A program made the position numbers and the translations under genes. Below are positions 34,876-43,686 of a stretch of DNA of 51,181 bases, piece after piece. The stretch comes from Parabacteroides faecalis (lineage in GTDB: Bacteria; Bacteroidota; Bacteroidia; Bacteroidales; Tannerellaceae). The stretch is from the NCBI RefSeq assembly GCF_022809355.1, contig NZ_JAKZMM010000031.1, positions 1-51,181 of the forward strand, given 5' to 3'. Position 1 is the stretch's first letter; each line of letters starts with the position of its first letter. Below the pieces are notes generated by a model that did not search any database, was not told the DNA's origin, and was given only the letters and a program-made list of their open reading frames with translations.

Positions 34876-36001
34876 ATGATTACATCAGACCAACTACATG
34901 ACGTGTTGGAGCGCGAGCAAGCGCTGAGGGGGTATCTTTGACATTGATGGTAAGTCCATTCAATTAGAAGAAGAAGAATTACGTACACAGGATCCTGCTT
35001 TCTGGGAAGATGCCAAACGGGCTGAAGCTCAGATGAAGAAAGTGAAAGACTTGAAGAAATGGATCGAATTGTATAACGATGTGAAGGCGGCTGCCGATGA
35101 GGTTCAGTTGGCTTATGAATATGTGAAAGAAGGAATCGTCTCTGAAGAAGAGCTGGATGCCAATTATGCCAAGGCAATCGAGCTGATTGAAAACCTGGAA
35201 TTCCGCAATATGCTTCGGGATGAAGCCGACCAGATGAGTTGTGTATTGAAGATCAATTCAGGTGCCGGTGGAACAGAAAGTCAGGACTGGGCATCCATGT
35301 TGTATCGTATGTACACTCGTTGGGCAGAGGCAAATGGATATAAGATTTCTATTGCCAACTACCAGGACGGAGATGAAGCTGGTATCAAAACGGCGACAAT
35401 CAATATCGAAGGTGATTATGCGTATGGGTATTTGAAGAGTGAGAACGGAGTCCATCGTTTGGTTCGTGTTTCACCATATAATGCGCAAGGAAAACGAATG
35501 ACTTCATTTGCTTCGGTGTTCGTAACTCCATTGGTTGACGATTCTATTGAGGTGAAGATTGATCAGGCTGCTATTTCTTGGGATACTTTCCGTTCGGGTG
35601 GTGCCGGAGGTCAGAATGTGAATAAGGTAGAGTCTGGAGTTCGTTTGCGTTATCAATTTAAAGATCCTTATACCGGTGAGGAAGAAGAAATCTTGATTGA
35701 GAATACGGAAACCCGAGATCAGCCGAAAAACCGAGAGAATGCCATGCGTCAGTTACGTTCTATCTTGTATGATAAGGAACTAAAACACCGGATGGCTGAA
35801 CAGGAAAAGGTCGAAGCTGGAAAGAAGAAGATCGAATGGGGATCACAAATCCGCAGTTATGTGTTTGATGACCGTCGGGTGAAAGATCATCGGACTAATT
35901 ACCAAACTTCCGACGTAACAGGTGTGATGGATGGAAAGATCGACGGTTTCATCAAAGCTTATCTGATGGAATTTGCCGGATCTGAATCTGCTGAAAAATA
36001 G
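34876..36001 (+). CDS. prfB: Peptide chain release factor 2, with programmed +1 frameshift
   Basis: RF2 ends translation at UGA and UAA. The gene is in two frames: ATG 34876 opens 21 codons ending ALRGYL, then an in-frame TGA at 34939, where ribosomes shift +1 on CTT-TGA-C and continue from GAC 34940 to the stop at 36001, for 374 residues. The frameshift signal is complete: an internal Shine-Dalgarno AGGGGG (34927-34932), three bases, then CTT TGA. The peptidyl-tRNA hydrolysis motif GGQ lies near residue 244 (SGGAGGQNVNKVESGVRLRY). The anticodon-like tripeptide reads SPY in RLVRVSPYNAQ, versus SPF in E. coli. This is autoregulation by RF2 level, not a pseudogene. Confidence 0.96.
34927..34941 (+). 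promoter_or_regulatory. RF2 programmed frameshift site
   Basis: AGGGGG-TAT-CTT-TGA is the classic bacterial prfB signal: the purine run pairs with 16S rRNA three bases before the slippery CTT and pushes the ribosome +1 when RF2 is scarce. Confidence 0.93.
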
Positions 36002-36041
36002 AAATAAACAGAGTTATCAACAATCTGTTAATAAAAAATCT

Positions 36042-36088
36042 GGGTGCAATATTTGCGTATGTCAAGAATAAGTCGTAATATTGCACCC
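36042..36088 (+). terminator. Inverted repeat after prfB
   Basis: A perfect 12-bp stem (GGGTGCAATATT at 36042-36053, complement at 36077-36088) has a 23-base loop and no T run after it. It may still end prfB transcription, and its right arm overlaps the tRNA promoter. Confidence 0.5.
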
Positions 36089-36111
36089 GATTTCAGAACA
36101 CATGTTCTTTG
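36080..36111 (+). promoter_or_regulatory. Promoter of the CAU tRNA
   Basis: ATTG (36080-36083) and, after 20 bp, GTTCTTTG (36104-36111) place the transcript start within a few bases of the mature tRNA 5' end. Confidence 0.45.
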
Positions 36112-36118
36112 AAAGACT

Positions 36119-36192
36119 GGTCCTATAGCTCAGTTGGTTAGAGCACCTGACTCATAATCAGGGAGTCCTTGGTTCAAGCCCAAGTGGGACCA
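36119..36192 (+). tRNA. tRNA with CAU anticodon (tRNA-Met, possibly tRNA-Ile2)
   Basis: The 74-nt sequence folds as a complete cloverleaf: acceptor GGTCCTA with TGGGACC (one G-U), anticodon stem CCTGA/TCAGG with loop CTCATAA, and T stem CTTGG/CCAAG with loop TTCAAGC. No CCA is encoded after discriminator A36192. The CAU anticodon serves elongator Met, but the same anticodon with lysidine decodes AUA in tRNA-Ile2; the sequence alone does not separate the two for certain. Confidence 0.93.
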
Positions 36193-36268
36193 CTTTTATT
36201 TATTGAATCACTTGCGAGTTTTTCGTAAGTGATTTTTTTGTTTATATATATTCTCAAATCTATTAGGC

Positions 36269-37817
36269 ATGAAAAGACTGTTTTTATCTTTCTGCATTGG
36301 GCTGGCTTGTTGCTCTTTGTCTGCCCAGTCTTTTGTTACTTATTCTAATCCGGTGATACCGGGAGATGTTGCCGATCCTACGATTATTCGGGCTGGCGAT
36401 GTATATTATGCTGCCGGGACATCTTCTGAATGGGCTCCCTTTTATCCTTTATTCCAATCGTATGATTTGGTGAACTGGCGACAGATCGGACATTTGTTTG
36501 AAGAGCAGCCTGCTTGGACGAAATCTTCTTTCTGGGCACCAGAGTTATTCTATTATCGGGGAACATATTATGTGTATTATACGGCTCGTCGGAAATCGGA
36601 TGGGATTTCCTATATCGGTGTAGCCACTTCTGATACACCGTCCGGACCTTATACAGATCATGGAGTTGTTGTTGAATATGGAACAGAAGCCATTGATGCC
36701 TTTATCCTGGAAGATGAAGGGCAACTCTATATTTCTTGGAAGGCTTATGGATTGGACGATCGTCCGATCGAATTGCTGGGTTGCAAATTGTCGGCTGATG
36801 GATTAAGATTGGAAGGTGAGCCTTTTTCGTTGTTGAAAGATGAGGAAAGGCGGGGGATGGAAGGACAACACTGGCTGAAACTGGGAGATTATTATTATCT
36901 GATCTATTCGGTGAATGGTTGCTGTGGGCCGAAAAGTGATTATGCGGTATCTGTAGCCCGTTCCAAATCATTACAGGGGCCGTATGAGAAGTACGAAGGA
37001 AATCCGATTTTACACGGTGGGGATGAGATTCAGTCATGCGGACATGGAACGGTAACTACAACGCCCGACGGACGGATGTATTATCTTTGTCATGCTTATT
37101 TCCCGGGGGAAGATTTTTTCATGGGACGTCAGCCGATTCTGCAGGAGCTGGTATTGGGGGATGATGCCTGGTTGCATTTCAAGGAAGGTGAAACAGCTTC
37201 CACGGAGCATCGGTTACCGTTGGCAGGGCATGTGCAGCAACCGCTTCCTGATTTCTATGATGATTTTACTTCAGACCGCTTACGTGTGGAATGGACTTGG
37301 AATTATCCGTTTGCCACACCTCATATTCAGTTGTTTGGCGGCCGCCTGTCTTTAAGTGGAGAACCGAAAGCAGATGCTGGGGCAGGTACTGCTTTGTGTT
37401 TGCGTCCGGTAGCAGCCGATTATACATTTGAAACGGTTCTCCTGAATCAGAATGAAGCTCGCAAAGGTATAACTTATGTATGGTGATGATAGGAATCTGC
37501 TCTCAATTACATGTCGGAATAATCAACTGGAACTATCTTTACGGAAAGATGGAAAAGAAACTCCGTTGTCCGCTCCGGTTATTCTTCCCATACCGGAAAG
37601 AGGCGAAACGCCAGTTTATCTGCGTTTACAAGTAAAAGCGGGTTGTCAGTATGCTTTCTTTTACAGTCTGAATGGTAAGGATTGGACACAGATCAAGCAG
37701 CAAGTCCAAAATGCTGATCTGGTGCAATGGGATCGGGTTGCCCGTCCCGGATTATATTATGAAGGGAAAACCGGAGAAGCTTTATTCGAATATGCTTTGA
37801 TGCGTAATCAGCAGTAG
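36269..37817 (+). pseudogene. GH43 family glycosidase, interrupted by a one-base frameshift
   Basis: The first part (36269-37486) has a signal peptide (KRLFLSFCIGLACCSLSAQ) and a five-bladed GH43 domain with the likely catalytic acids in GDVADPTII (Asp base), EAIDAFILEDEG (pKa-modulating Asp) and RGMEGQH (Glu acid). It runs into a TGA after GITYVW. A second frame from 37476 resumes with MYGDDRNLLSI and continues the beta-sandwich C-terminal domain to 37817. One extra T at 37474-37475 explains the break; removing it gives GIT-MYGDD and a protein of about 515 residues, acting on arabinan, xylan or galactan side chains. A sequencing error is as likely as a real mutation. The gene stands alone, 77 bp after the tRNA. 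Confidence 0.8.
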
Positions 37818-37839
37818 AAAAGATTTACAGAAGGAATGA

Positions 37840-37887
37840 AAAACGATTCTCGTGAGTTTCCTGTCGGATTCTCAGGAGGATCGTTTT
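37840..37887. terminator. Terminator between convergent GH43 and ispD genes
   Basis: A 12-bp stem with one G-U pair (AAAACGATTCTC at 37840-37851 with 37876-37887) has A-rich DNA before and TTTT at its end, so it can serve both genes. Confidence 0.7.
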
Positions 37888-37937
37888 CGTTTCTCGTTGG
37901 ATTTGAAATGACTTGCAACATCTTTCGTGTTAGCATT

Positions 37938-38627
37938 TTATTCTTGGAATAAGGCACGGGCGATAGTCAGATCGAATGGGGTCGTGATCTTTATGTTTTC
38001 CCGGTTCGATAAAACCATGGCAACTTGGAAGCCGGCTGCTTCAACTACCGAGGCATCATCGGTAAAAGTATCCGTATAAGGCTGTTGATACGCATTTAGC
38101 AACGTGTCAGATGTAAATACCTGAGGTGTATGAACGGCATAATACAGCGAACGATCTACCGGACAACTACTCCCGTCGGCCTGTTTCATCCGGAGTGAAT
38201 CAATCATCGGCAGGGCAGGAACGACAGCACCCGTTTCTTCGGCTTTAGAGAAACAGGCAGAGATTACTTCCGGAGATACAAATGGACGGACACCGTCGTG
38301 TACAGCGATCAAGACTTTTTCGCCGGAAGCTTCTATTTCTTCTCGAATCGCATTCAGTCCGTTCTGTACAGAATGAAAACGGGTTTCTCCTCCATTGACA
38401 ATCCGATGAGGAGCCTTGCATCCGATTTCCTTACAGAGCATCTTCCAATATGCTTGGTGATCAATAGGTAGAACAAGAATGATATTTATCTGATTGTCCC
38501 ACATCCAAAACTTCTCAACGGTATGCATAAGCACTGGTTTTCCTGCCATTGGAATGAACTGCTTGGGTAAATCTCCACCCATACGCAAGCCTTTTCCGCC
38601 AGCAACGATGATGACATATCTTTTCAT
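37938..38627 (-). CDS. ispD: 2-C-methyl-D-erythritol 4-phosphate cytidylyltransferase
   Basis: IspD (229 residues) makes CDP-methylerythritol, step three of the MEP isoprenoid pathway. The N-terminal nucleotide-binding motif IVAGGKGLRMGGDLPKQF is intact, as are VLIAVHDGVRP (mid-protein) and the region DDASVVEAAG near the C-terminus. It is cytoplasmic and of normal length. The start overlaps the xseB stop by 4 bp (ATGA), so it is last in the subtilase-xseA-xseB-ispD unit. Confidence 0.95.
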   Translation of the reverse strand: MKRYVIIVAGGKGLRMGGDLPKQFIPMAGKPVLMHTVEKFWMWDNQINIILVLPIDHQAYWKMLCKEIGCKAPHRIVNGGETRFHSVQNGLNAIREEIEASGEKVLIAVHDGVRPFVSPEVISACFSKAEETGAVVPALPMIDSLRMKQADGSSCPVDRSLYYAVHTPQVFTSDTLLNAYQQPYTDTFTDDASVVEAAGFQVAMVLSNRENIKITTPFDLTIARALFQE

Positions 38628-38824
38628 GATTCCAGTTCCTCCAATACTTTCTTTACTTCTTCATCTACTTTATACAGTTTGTCTTTGCAGAGCTTAATCA
38701 GACGGGTGGCTTCTTTTACATTGTCCAGTAAACAATCCACGTCTAAATCTCCCCGTTCGATATCTGCTACGATACGACGTAACTTGTCGATGGCTTCGTT
38801 GTATGATTCTGCTTTCTTTGCCAT
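38624..38824 (-). CDS. xseB: Exodeoxyribonuclease VII small subunit
   Basis: The 66-residue helical protein matches XseB: YNEAIDKLRRIVADIERGDLD followed by the second helix with LIKLCKDKLYKVDEEV. Several XseB chains bind each XseA to form the ssDNA nuclease. It starts 22 bp after xseA and overlaps ispD by 4 bp. Confidence 0.93.
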   Translation of the reverse strand: MAKKAESYNEAIDKLRRIVADIERGDLDVDCLLDNVKEATRLIKLCKDKLYKVDEEVKKVLEELES

Positions 38825-38846
38825 ATGCCTGTAAATGTTATATAGT

Positions 38847-40184
38847 TTATTTCTTTTTCTTTATTTGTCGAATATCTGCTACGACTTCTCCATCCATAAA
38901 ACGGGTAGTCAGCGGTTCGTTTTCCTGAATATCCTTGACTGTCTTGACGATCTTTCCATTTTGCAATGTCAAGCTATATCCCCGTTGTAGAATATACTCC
39001 GGAGAAGCCATACGGATGAATTGCTCTTTCAGCTCCAGAAAACGTATTTCATGCGTAAAGCGACTGTCTGTTGCTACCCGTATGCGTTGTTTCATTTGTA
39101 CCAAGCTCGATCCTTCCCGATTGACGGATTGCTGGATGATACCGGGTAATTGGGCTGTCAGGATATGTAGGGCTGATAAATTCTTTTCGAGTCGGTTCTT
39201 AACCAACATGGGAAAACGGGAGCCGATCTGTTGTAAGGTGTAAGATTCTTCTTTTAGCCAACCTCTGACTTCATGTGTGAATCGTTCTTCCAAATCGTTT
39301 AATGTAGCGGCTTGCTGATCTAGACAATGAATCAGAAAAGCGGCTACAGCAGTTGGCGTTTTGAGTCGTGTATGTGCTACTAAGTCTACGATTGTATCAT
39401 CCCGTTCGTGACCTATTCCGGTAATAATCGGTAGCGGAAACTGGGCACAATGAGCTGCCAGTAGATACGAATCAAAACTGTTCAGATCAGAAGCCGCACC
39501 ACCGCCACGGATGATGACCACAACATCAAAATATTCCCGGCAGGCATCAATGCGTTCGAGAGCAGCAATAACCGATTCTTCCGTTTTTTCTCCTTGCATC
39601 AAAGCGGGAAATAGTTTCGGATAAAAGGGATACCCCGCCTGATTATGCAATAGTTGATTCAGAAAATCCTCATATCCGGCAGCTGTAGGAGATGTAATAA
39701 CGGCAATCCGTGTAGGAAAATCTGGAAAGGGCAATTCTTTATTGAGAGTAAAAATACCATCTGCCTGTAACTGACGGATAATCTCTTGTCGTTTGCGGGC
39801 CATATCTCCGATCGTATAAGTCGGATCAATGTCAACCACATTCAGACTGAATCCATATAATTCGTGGAACTCAATGGTCACTTTTACCAATACCTTCAGC
39901 CCAGAAGTGAATGTCTGTCCGGTTTCCATCTCAAAATAAGGCTTCAGCATTCGGAATACCTTAGCCCAGATGGAACCGCGGGCTTTAGCTACCAACTGAT
40001 TGGTTTTCGGATTCTTCTCTATAAATTCCAGATAACAATGTCCTGAGGCTGCATTGACACGGACATCACTTGTCTCGGCCCGAACCCAATACGTTTCCGG
40101 GAAAGTAGCTTCCAGTGTATCTCGAACAGCTCCTGTCAGTTCGGATAAGGTAAAGATCGTTTTATCATCTCCGTTTGCTTCCAT
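38847..40184 (-). CDS. xseA: Exodeoxyribonuclease VII large subunit
   Basis: The 445-residue protein has an N-terminal OB fold (about 10-110: YWVRAETSDVRVNAASGHCY), then the catalytic domain with RIAVITSPTAAGYEDFLNQL, VVIIRGGGAASDLNSFDSY and ITGIGHERDDTIVDLVAHTR, and a C-terminal coiled coil. It cuts single-stranded DNA from both ends in repair. Its ATG is 20 bp inside the end of the subtilase gene, so translation is coupled across the overlap. The small subunit follows. Confidence 0.95.
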   Translation of the reverse strand: MEANGDDKTIFTLSELTGAVRDTLEATFPETYWVRAETSDVRVNAASGHCYLEFIEKNPKTNQLVAKARGSIWAKVFRMLKPYFEMETGQTFTSGLKVLVKVTIEFHELYGFSLNVVDIDPTYTIGDMARKRQEIIRQLQADGIFTLNKELPFPDFPTRIAVITSPTAAGYEDFLNQLLHNQAGYPFYPKLFPALMQGEKTEESVIAALERIDACREYFDVVVIIRGGGAASDLNSFDSYLLAAHCAQFPLPIITGIGHERDDTIVDLVAHTRLKTPTAVAAFLIHCLDQQAATLNDLEERFTHEVRGWLKEESYTLQQIGSRFPMLVKNRLEKNLSALHILTAQLPGIIQQSVNREGSSLVQMKQRIRVATDSRFTHEIRFLELKEQFIRMASPEYILQRGYSLTLQNGKIVKTVKDIQENEPLTTRFMDGEVVADIRQIKKKK

Positions 40185-41535
40185 TTTTCAACCCTGCTTT
40201 ATAGGATTTGTATATATTGGGGATGCCATATCCCAATTGATTATCCGGTTGTTTGGCTTGTGACGCATACTGCTTGATCAGTGCCCGGATTTCAGCAGCA
40301 TTCAGATGAGGAAGCGCTTGCCATAAACAAGCCCCCAGGCCGGCCAGAATAGGGGTAGCAAACGAAGTTCCGTTGGCTTGCCGGATGAAACCCCCAGGTT
40401 CAATAACAGAACAATTCGTTCCCATTGCTGCGACATCAGGTTTTATTCGGCCATCAGCCGTAGGACCTATAGAACTGAATCCGCTTCTTTCCCGTTTTTC
40501 TGTTACGGCTCCGACGGTCAGAATATCCGGTGTATCAGCCGGAACGGTAATCTTTTCCCATAGGGTATTACCTTCATTGCCGGCACTCGAAAAGACCAGC
40601 AATCCTTTTTCTGCAGCAATCTGTGCCGCTTGAGAAATAAATGCTGTCTTACCCGTTAAATCATCGTGTGTATAATCAGTAGCCGGTTCATCAAAGTCAA
40701 AATAACCTAATGAGGAGGTAATGATATAGGCTCCGACACTGTCGGCATATTCTACGGCAGCAGCCCAGTAATCTTGTTCGATGGGTGATTCTCCGTGAGA
40801 ATCTTCGCTCTTGATTAACCAATAAGTTGCTTCAGGAGCTGTGCCGATCATAATACCCGGTAAATTGGCTGCCAGGCAAGATAATACTTTTGTTCCGTGT
40901 TCATCGCTGGCATAGACCGTTTCCCCCGGATATACCATGTTGCGGGTTCCGGCAATATGGGTAGAGGCGAACGCTTCGATTCGGTTGACATCCGTGAATC
41001 CTGCATCAATTACGGCGATACGCATTCCTTCACCTTTGAATCCTTGTTTGTGCAGTTTGTCTCCTTTCATCATGCGGATTTGTTTCTGCGCATAACCGTA
41101 TGGATTGCGAAGAGGTTCAGCGTCTGTGGATAAAGTTTCTGTACTTGTCGGATCTTGCCAGGGAATGTGTTTACCTTTCCACACCCAGCACACAGAATCG
41201 ACAAATGCTATCTGCTTTAAATTCTCCACCAGACTGCTATCCGGATATTCTACAACTACGGTTGATAACCAGCGGCTTTCTGTAATAAGCGTACAACCAC
41301 TATTGGTTAATTGCTGTTTGTAGGCAGCAGAGATGGGCCGGTCTGATTCAGAAATGGGAATGTGTTGTTGATTTCGCCGTGCGAGTGCCGCTTCTGAAAG
41401 AAAAGCTTCCGGCTGGTGGATATGATAGATTTGATTTCCTTTGTCTTTGAGGTAAACACGAAACCGATAATAGGTATTTTCACTCCACGAAAGGGTAGAG
41501 GCGAAGAGATATAAAAGTAGCAACCAATATTTCAT
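40165..41535 (-). CDS. Secreted subtilisin-like serine peptidase (S8)
   Basis: The 456-residue protein has a signal peptide (KYWLLLLYLFASTLSW), a short pro-region and an S8 domain with the triad in order: Asp in IAVIDAGF (about 175), His in DEHGTKVLS (about 213) and Ser in GTSFATPILAG (about 390), plus the oxyanion Asn in SAGNEGN. No C-terminal type IX sorting domain is visible, so it is probably periplasmic. The tail GSKRR overlaps the start of xseA by 20 bp. Its role beside DNA repair genes is unclear; gene order may simply be inherited. Confidence 0.88.
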   Translation of the reverse strand: MKYWLLLLYLFASTLSWSENTYYRFRVYLKDKGNQIYHIHQPEAFLSEAALARRNQQHIPISESDRPISAAYKQQLTNSGCTLITESRWLSTVVVEYPDSSLVENLKQIAFVDSVCWVWKGKHIPWQDPTSTETLSTDAEPLRNPYGYAQKQIRMMKGDKLHKQGFKGEGMRIAVIDAGFTDVNRIEAFASTHIAGTRNMVYPGETVYASDEHGTKVLSCLAANLPGIMIGTAPEATYWLIKSEDSHGESPIEQDYWAAAVEYADSVGAYIITSSLGYFDFDEPATDYTHDDLTGKTAFISQAAQIAAEKGLLVFSSAGNEGNTLWEKITVPADTPDILTVGAVTEKRERSGFSSIGPTADGRIKPDVAAMGTNCSVIEPGGFIRQANGTSFATPILAGLGACLWQALPHLNAAEIRALIKQYASQAKQPDNQLGYGIPNIYKSYKAGLKNGSKRR

Positions 41536-41563
41536 ACGTTTCTAAAGATCCTTATAAAGAGAT

Positions 41564-41620
41564 GCACACAAAAGCTCAAAGAAAAGACATGGTACAAGTT
41601 TCCTTTGAGCTTTTGTGTGC
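41564..41620 (-). terminator. Long perfect hairpin after the Lrp gene
   Basis: An 18-bp uninterrupted stem (41564-41581 with 41603-41620, arm gcacacaaaagctcaaag) has a 21-base loop. It lies 46 bp past the Lrp stop and 29 bp before the subtilase start, so it can be the Lrp terminator or a structured leader of the subtilase operon. The T tract is weak. Confidence 0.65.
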
Positions 41621-41665
41621 TGAATTTCATCTTGTGGAGGCCGGAAAAATGCATCCACTTAAATT

Positions 41666-42136
41666 TTATTCATCCATCTTTTTACAGATAGGTATTTCTC
41701 GTTTGATGTTCTGACGCAAAGAAATCAATGTTTCTGTTGCTGTTACGCCAGGAATTTCCTGAATTTTAGAGTTTAATAATTCCATCAAATGTTCATTGTC
41801 GCGGGCGTACAATTTAACCAACATCGTGTACGGACCTGTTGTAAAGTGGCATTCTACTACTTCCGGAATCTTTTCCAATTCAGGCACAACATCTTTATAC
41901 ATAGAGCCTCTTTCCAGTTTTACACCGATGTAAGTACATGTGTTATATCCCAGAATTTTGGGATTAATGTGGTAACCTGATCCGACGATAACATTCATAT
42001 CGATCAGACGTTGTACACGTTGATGAATGGCTGCACGTGATACTCCGCATTCTTCTGCCACATCCTTGAACGGAATACGGGCGTTCTTTGAAATAATATT
42101 CAGGATCTGATGATCTAGTTTATCTATTTTTTCCAT
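41666..42136 (-). CDS. Lrp/AsnC family transcriptional regulator
   Basis: The 156-residue protein has an N-terminal helix-turn-helix (KLDHQILNIISKNARIPFKDVAEECGVSRAAIHQRV across two helices) and a C-terminal RAM/AsnC ligand domain (VVECHFTTGPYTMLVKLYARD). It senses an amino acid or similar effector and regulates metabolism. Its length is normal. TATTTTTG at 42186-42179 on the minus strand may be its -7 box. It is monocistronic with no transport or biosynthesis neighbour to show its target. Confidence 0.92.
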   Translation of the reverse strand: MEKIDKLDHQILNIISKNARIPFKDVAEECGVSRAAIHQRVQRLIDMNVIVGSGYHINPKILGYNTCTYIGVKLERGSMYKDVVPELEKIPEVVECHFTTGPYTMLVKLYARDNEHLMELLNSKIQEIPGVTATETLISLRQNIKREIPICKKMDE

Positions 42137-42239
42137 ATACTGAAATGATTAATATATTCAAGAATGTTTTTACCGTATCAAAAATATGTATTTTATTTTG
42201 AAAAATGAGCATTTTGAAAGAAAAAAGTCGTGAAATAAT

Positions 42240-42288
42240 AAAAAAGCAGGGAAAAACTGCTTTACAACATGCTTTTCCCTGCTTTTTT
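42240..42288 (-). terminator. Terminator of the FKBP gene pair
   Basis: A 16-bp stem (42240-42255 with 42273-42288, core gcaggg) flanked by A and T runs lies 48 bp past the lipoprotein FKBP stop. The A/T symmetry allows function in either direction. Confidence 0.85.
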
Positions 42289-42335
42289 ATGAAAAGACGC
42301 GTATCGTTGTATAATAACGATGCTATGTCAATGAT

Positions 42336-43034
42336 TTATTTTACGATATCTAATAATTCTACTTCGAATTTCAAGACGCTGTTCGGTTTGATTTCCGGAC
42401 CTGCTGCACGTTCTCCGTATGCCAATTCTGACGGAATCCAGAAAATATATTTAGAACCTACCGGCATCAACTGCAATCCTTCTGTCCAACCTTTGATTAC
42501 TTGGTTAACACCAAATTCTGCAGGTTCGCCACGATCAACAGAGCTATCGAACTTAGTTCCATCCAATAATGTTCCAGTATAGTGTACTTTTACACGATCC
42601 TTTTCTGTCGGTTTAGCACCTGTTCCTTCCGTGATGACTTGGTATTGCAAACCGCTTTCAGTTGTGATAACACCACTTTTTGTCTTGTTTTCAGCCAAGA
42701 ATTTTTCACCTTCTTCTTTGTTCTTCTTAGCTTCTTTTGCAGATGCCTGAACAAAATAAGTCTGCATATATTCACGAGCCTTTTCTGGAGTCATCTTGGT
42801 TGAATCACCTTTGATAGCTTCTACAAAACCAGCGATTAAAGCATCTACGTTAGCTTCACCGCCCGGTAAAGTTTTCAGATTTTCTTTGTAACCAGCACCT
42901 GTGCTCACACCAATTGCATAGCTGACGCTATCTACATCATTGCTCAAGCTGACATTCTGCTTTGAATCGCAAGAAGTAGCAGCAAGACCCAATACGACTG
43001 CAGATGCTGCAGCCAAAACATTTACTTTTTTCAT
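42336..43034 (-). CDS. FKBP-type peptidyl-prolyl isomerase, lipoprotein
   Basis: The 232-residue envelope protein has a lipobox (GLAATSC, then DSK), a helical FkpA-like dimerisation domain with YAIGVSTGAGYKENL and a C-terminal FKBP domain (VKVHYTGTLLDGTKFDSS ... FGVNQVIKGWTEGLQLMPVG ... ELAYGERAAG). The active-site aromatic residues and the Asp in FDSS are kept. It helps fold outer-membrane or periplasmic proteins. The upstream gene is a close paralogue without the lipobox, starting 26 bp away, and the two share a terminator. Confidence 0.92.
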   Translation of the reverse strand: MKKVNVLAAASAVVLGLAATSCDSKQNVSLSNDVDSVSYAIGVSTGAGYKENLKTLPGGEANVDALIAGFVEAIKGDSTKMTPEKAREYMQTYFVQASAKEAKKNKEEGEKFLAENKTKSGVITTESGLQYQVITEGTGAKPTEKDRVKVHYTGTLLDGTKFDSSVDRGEPAEFGVNQVIKGWTEGLQLMPVGSKYIFWIPSELAYGERAAGPEIKPNSVLKFEVELLDIVK

Positions 43035-43060
43035 TGTATATTTATGTTATAAATTTATTA

Positions 43061-43648
43061 TTACTTGACGATATCTAGCAGTTCAACGTCGAAGATCAAC
43101 GTACTGTTCGGTTCAATCATTTCACCGGCTCCATGTTCTCCGTAAGCCAGATTAGAAGGAATGAACAAACGCCATTTTGATCCTACCGGCATTAACTGCA
43201 AGGCTTCTACCCAACCAGGAATAACTTGGTTAACACCGAATACAGCAGGCTGTCCGCGTTGTACAGAACTGTCGAATACAGTACCGTTAATCAAAGTTCC
43301 ATGATAGTGGCATTTTACTTTGTCGGTTGCAGACGGTTTCGCTCCATTACCTTGTTTCAGTACCTGATACTGAAGTCCGCTTGGTAATTCTACTACACCC
43401 GCTCTTCCTTTGTTGATATGTAAGAATTCTTCTCCTGCCTTTTTGTTGATTTCCATCTTCTCTTTCTGCAGTTTGATGAAATATTCGTTGATGACTTCCT
43501 TGGCTTCATCGTATGTAATGGCCGGTTGTTTTTCTTCCATAACATCTGTCAGACCCTTAATGAAGTCTTCAACTTGCAGATCTTTGATCCCTGAGTTCTG
43601 GAAATTATTTCCAATGCTTAATCCAAGTGCGTAGCTAACTTTATCCAT
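43061..43648 (-). CDS. FKBP-type peptidyl-prolyl isomerase without signal peptide
   Basis: This 195-residue paralogue begins directly at the FkpA-like helical domain (DKVSYALGLSIGNNF) and continues to a full FKBP domain (VKCHYHGTLINGTVFDSS ... FGVNQVIPGWVEALQLMPVG ... NLAYGEHGAG). With no signal or lipobox it should stay in the cytoplasm. Many positions match the next gene, showing an ancient tandem duplication in which one copy gained or lost export. TACATTTG at 43686-43679 (minus) is the likely -7 box. Confidence 0.9.
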   Translation of the reverse strand: MDKVSYALGLSIGNNFQNSGIKDLQVEDFIKGLTDVMEEKQPAITYDEAKEVINEYFIKLQKEKMEINKKAGEEFLHINKGRAGVVELPSGLQYQVLKQGNGAKPSATDKVKCHYHGTLINGTVFDSSVQRGQPAVFGVNQVIPGWVEALQLMPVGSKWRLFIPSNLAYGEHGAGEMIEPNSTLIFDVELLDIVK

Positions 43649-43678
43649 GTTTTTATTTTACAAACTATTTATGCGGCG

Positions 43679-43686
43679 CAAATGTA
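43679..43686 (-). promoter_or_regulatory. -7 box of the FKBP pair
   Basis: TACATTTG on the minus strand lies 31 bp before the start codon; the -33 element is not clear. The 43649-43789 spacer has nothing else notable. Confidence 0.4.

Noticed and set aside
34857-35177. A 106-codon frame antisense to the start of prfB, and the possibility that prfB is a pseudogene
   Set aside because: The antisense frame is a shadow; the in-frame TGA is the normal programmed frameshift site.
42205-42582. A 125-codon plus-strand frame over the FKBP terminator
   Set aside because: It crosses a 16-bp terminator stem and then reads antisense to the FKBP domain.
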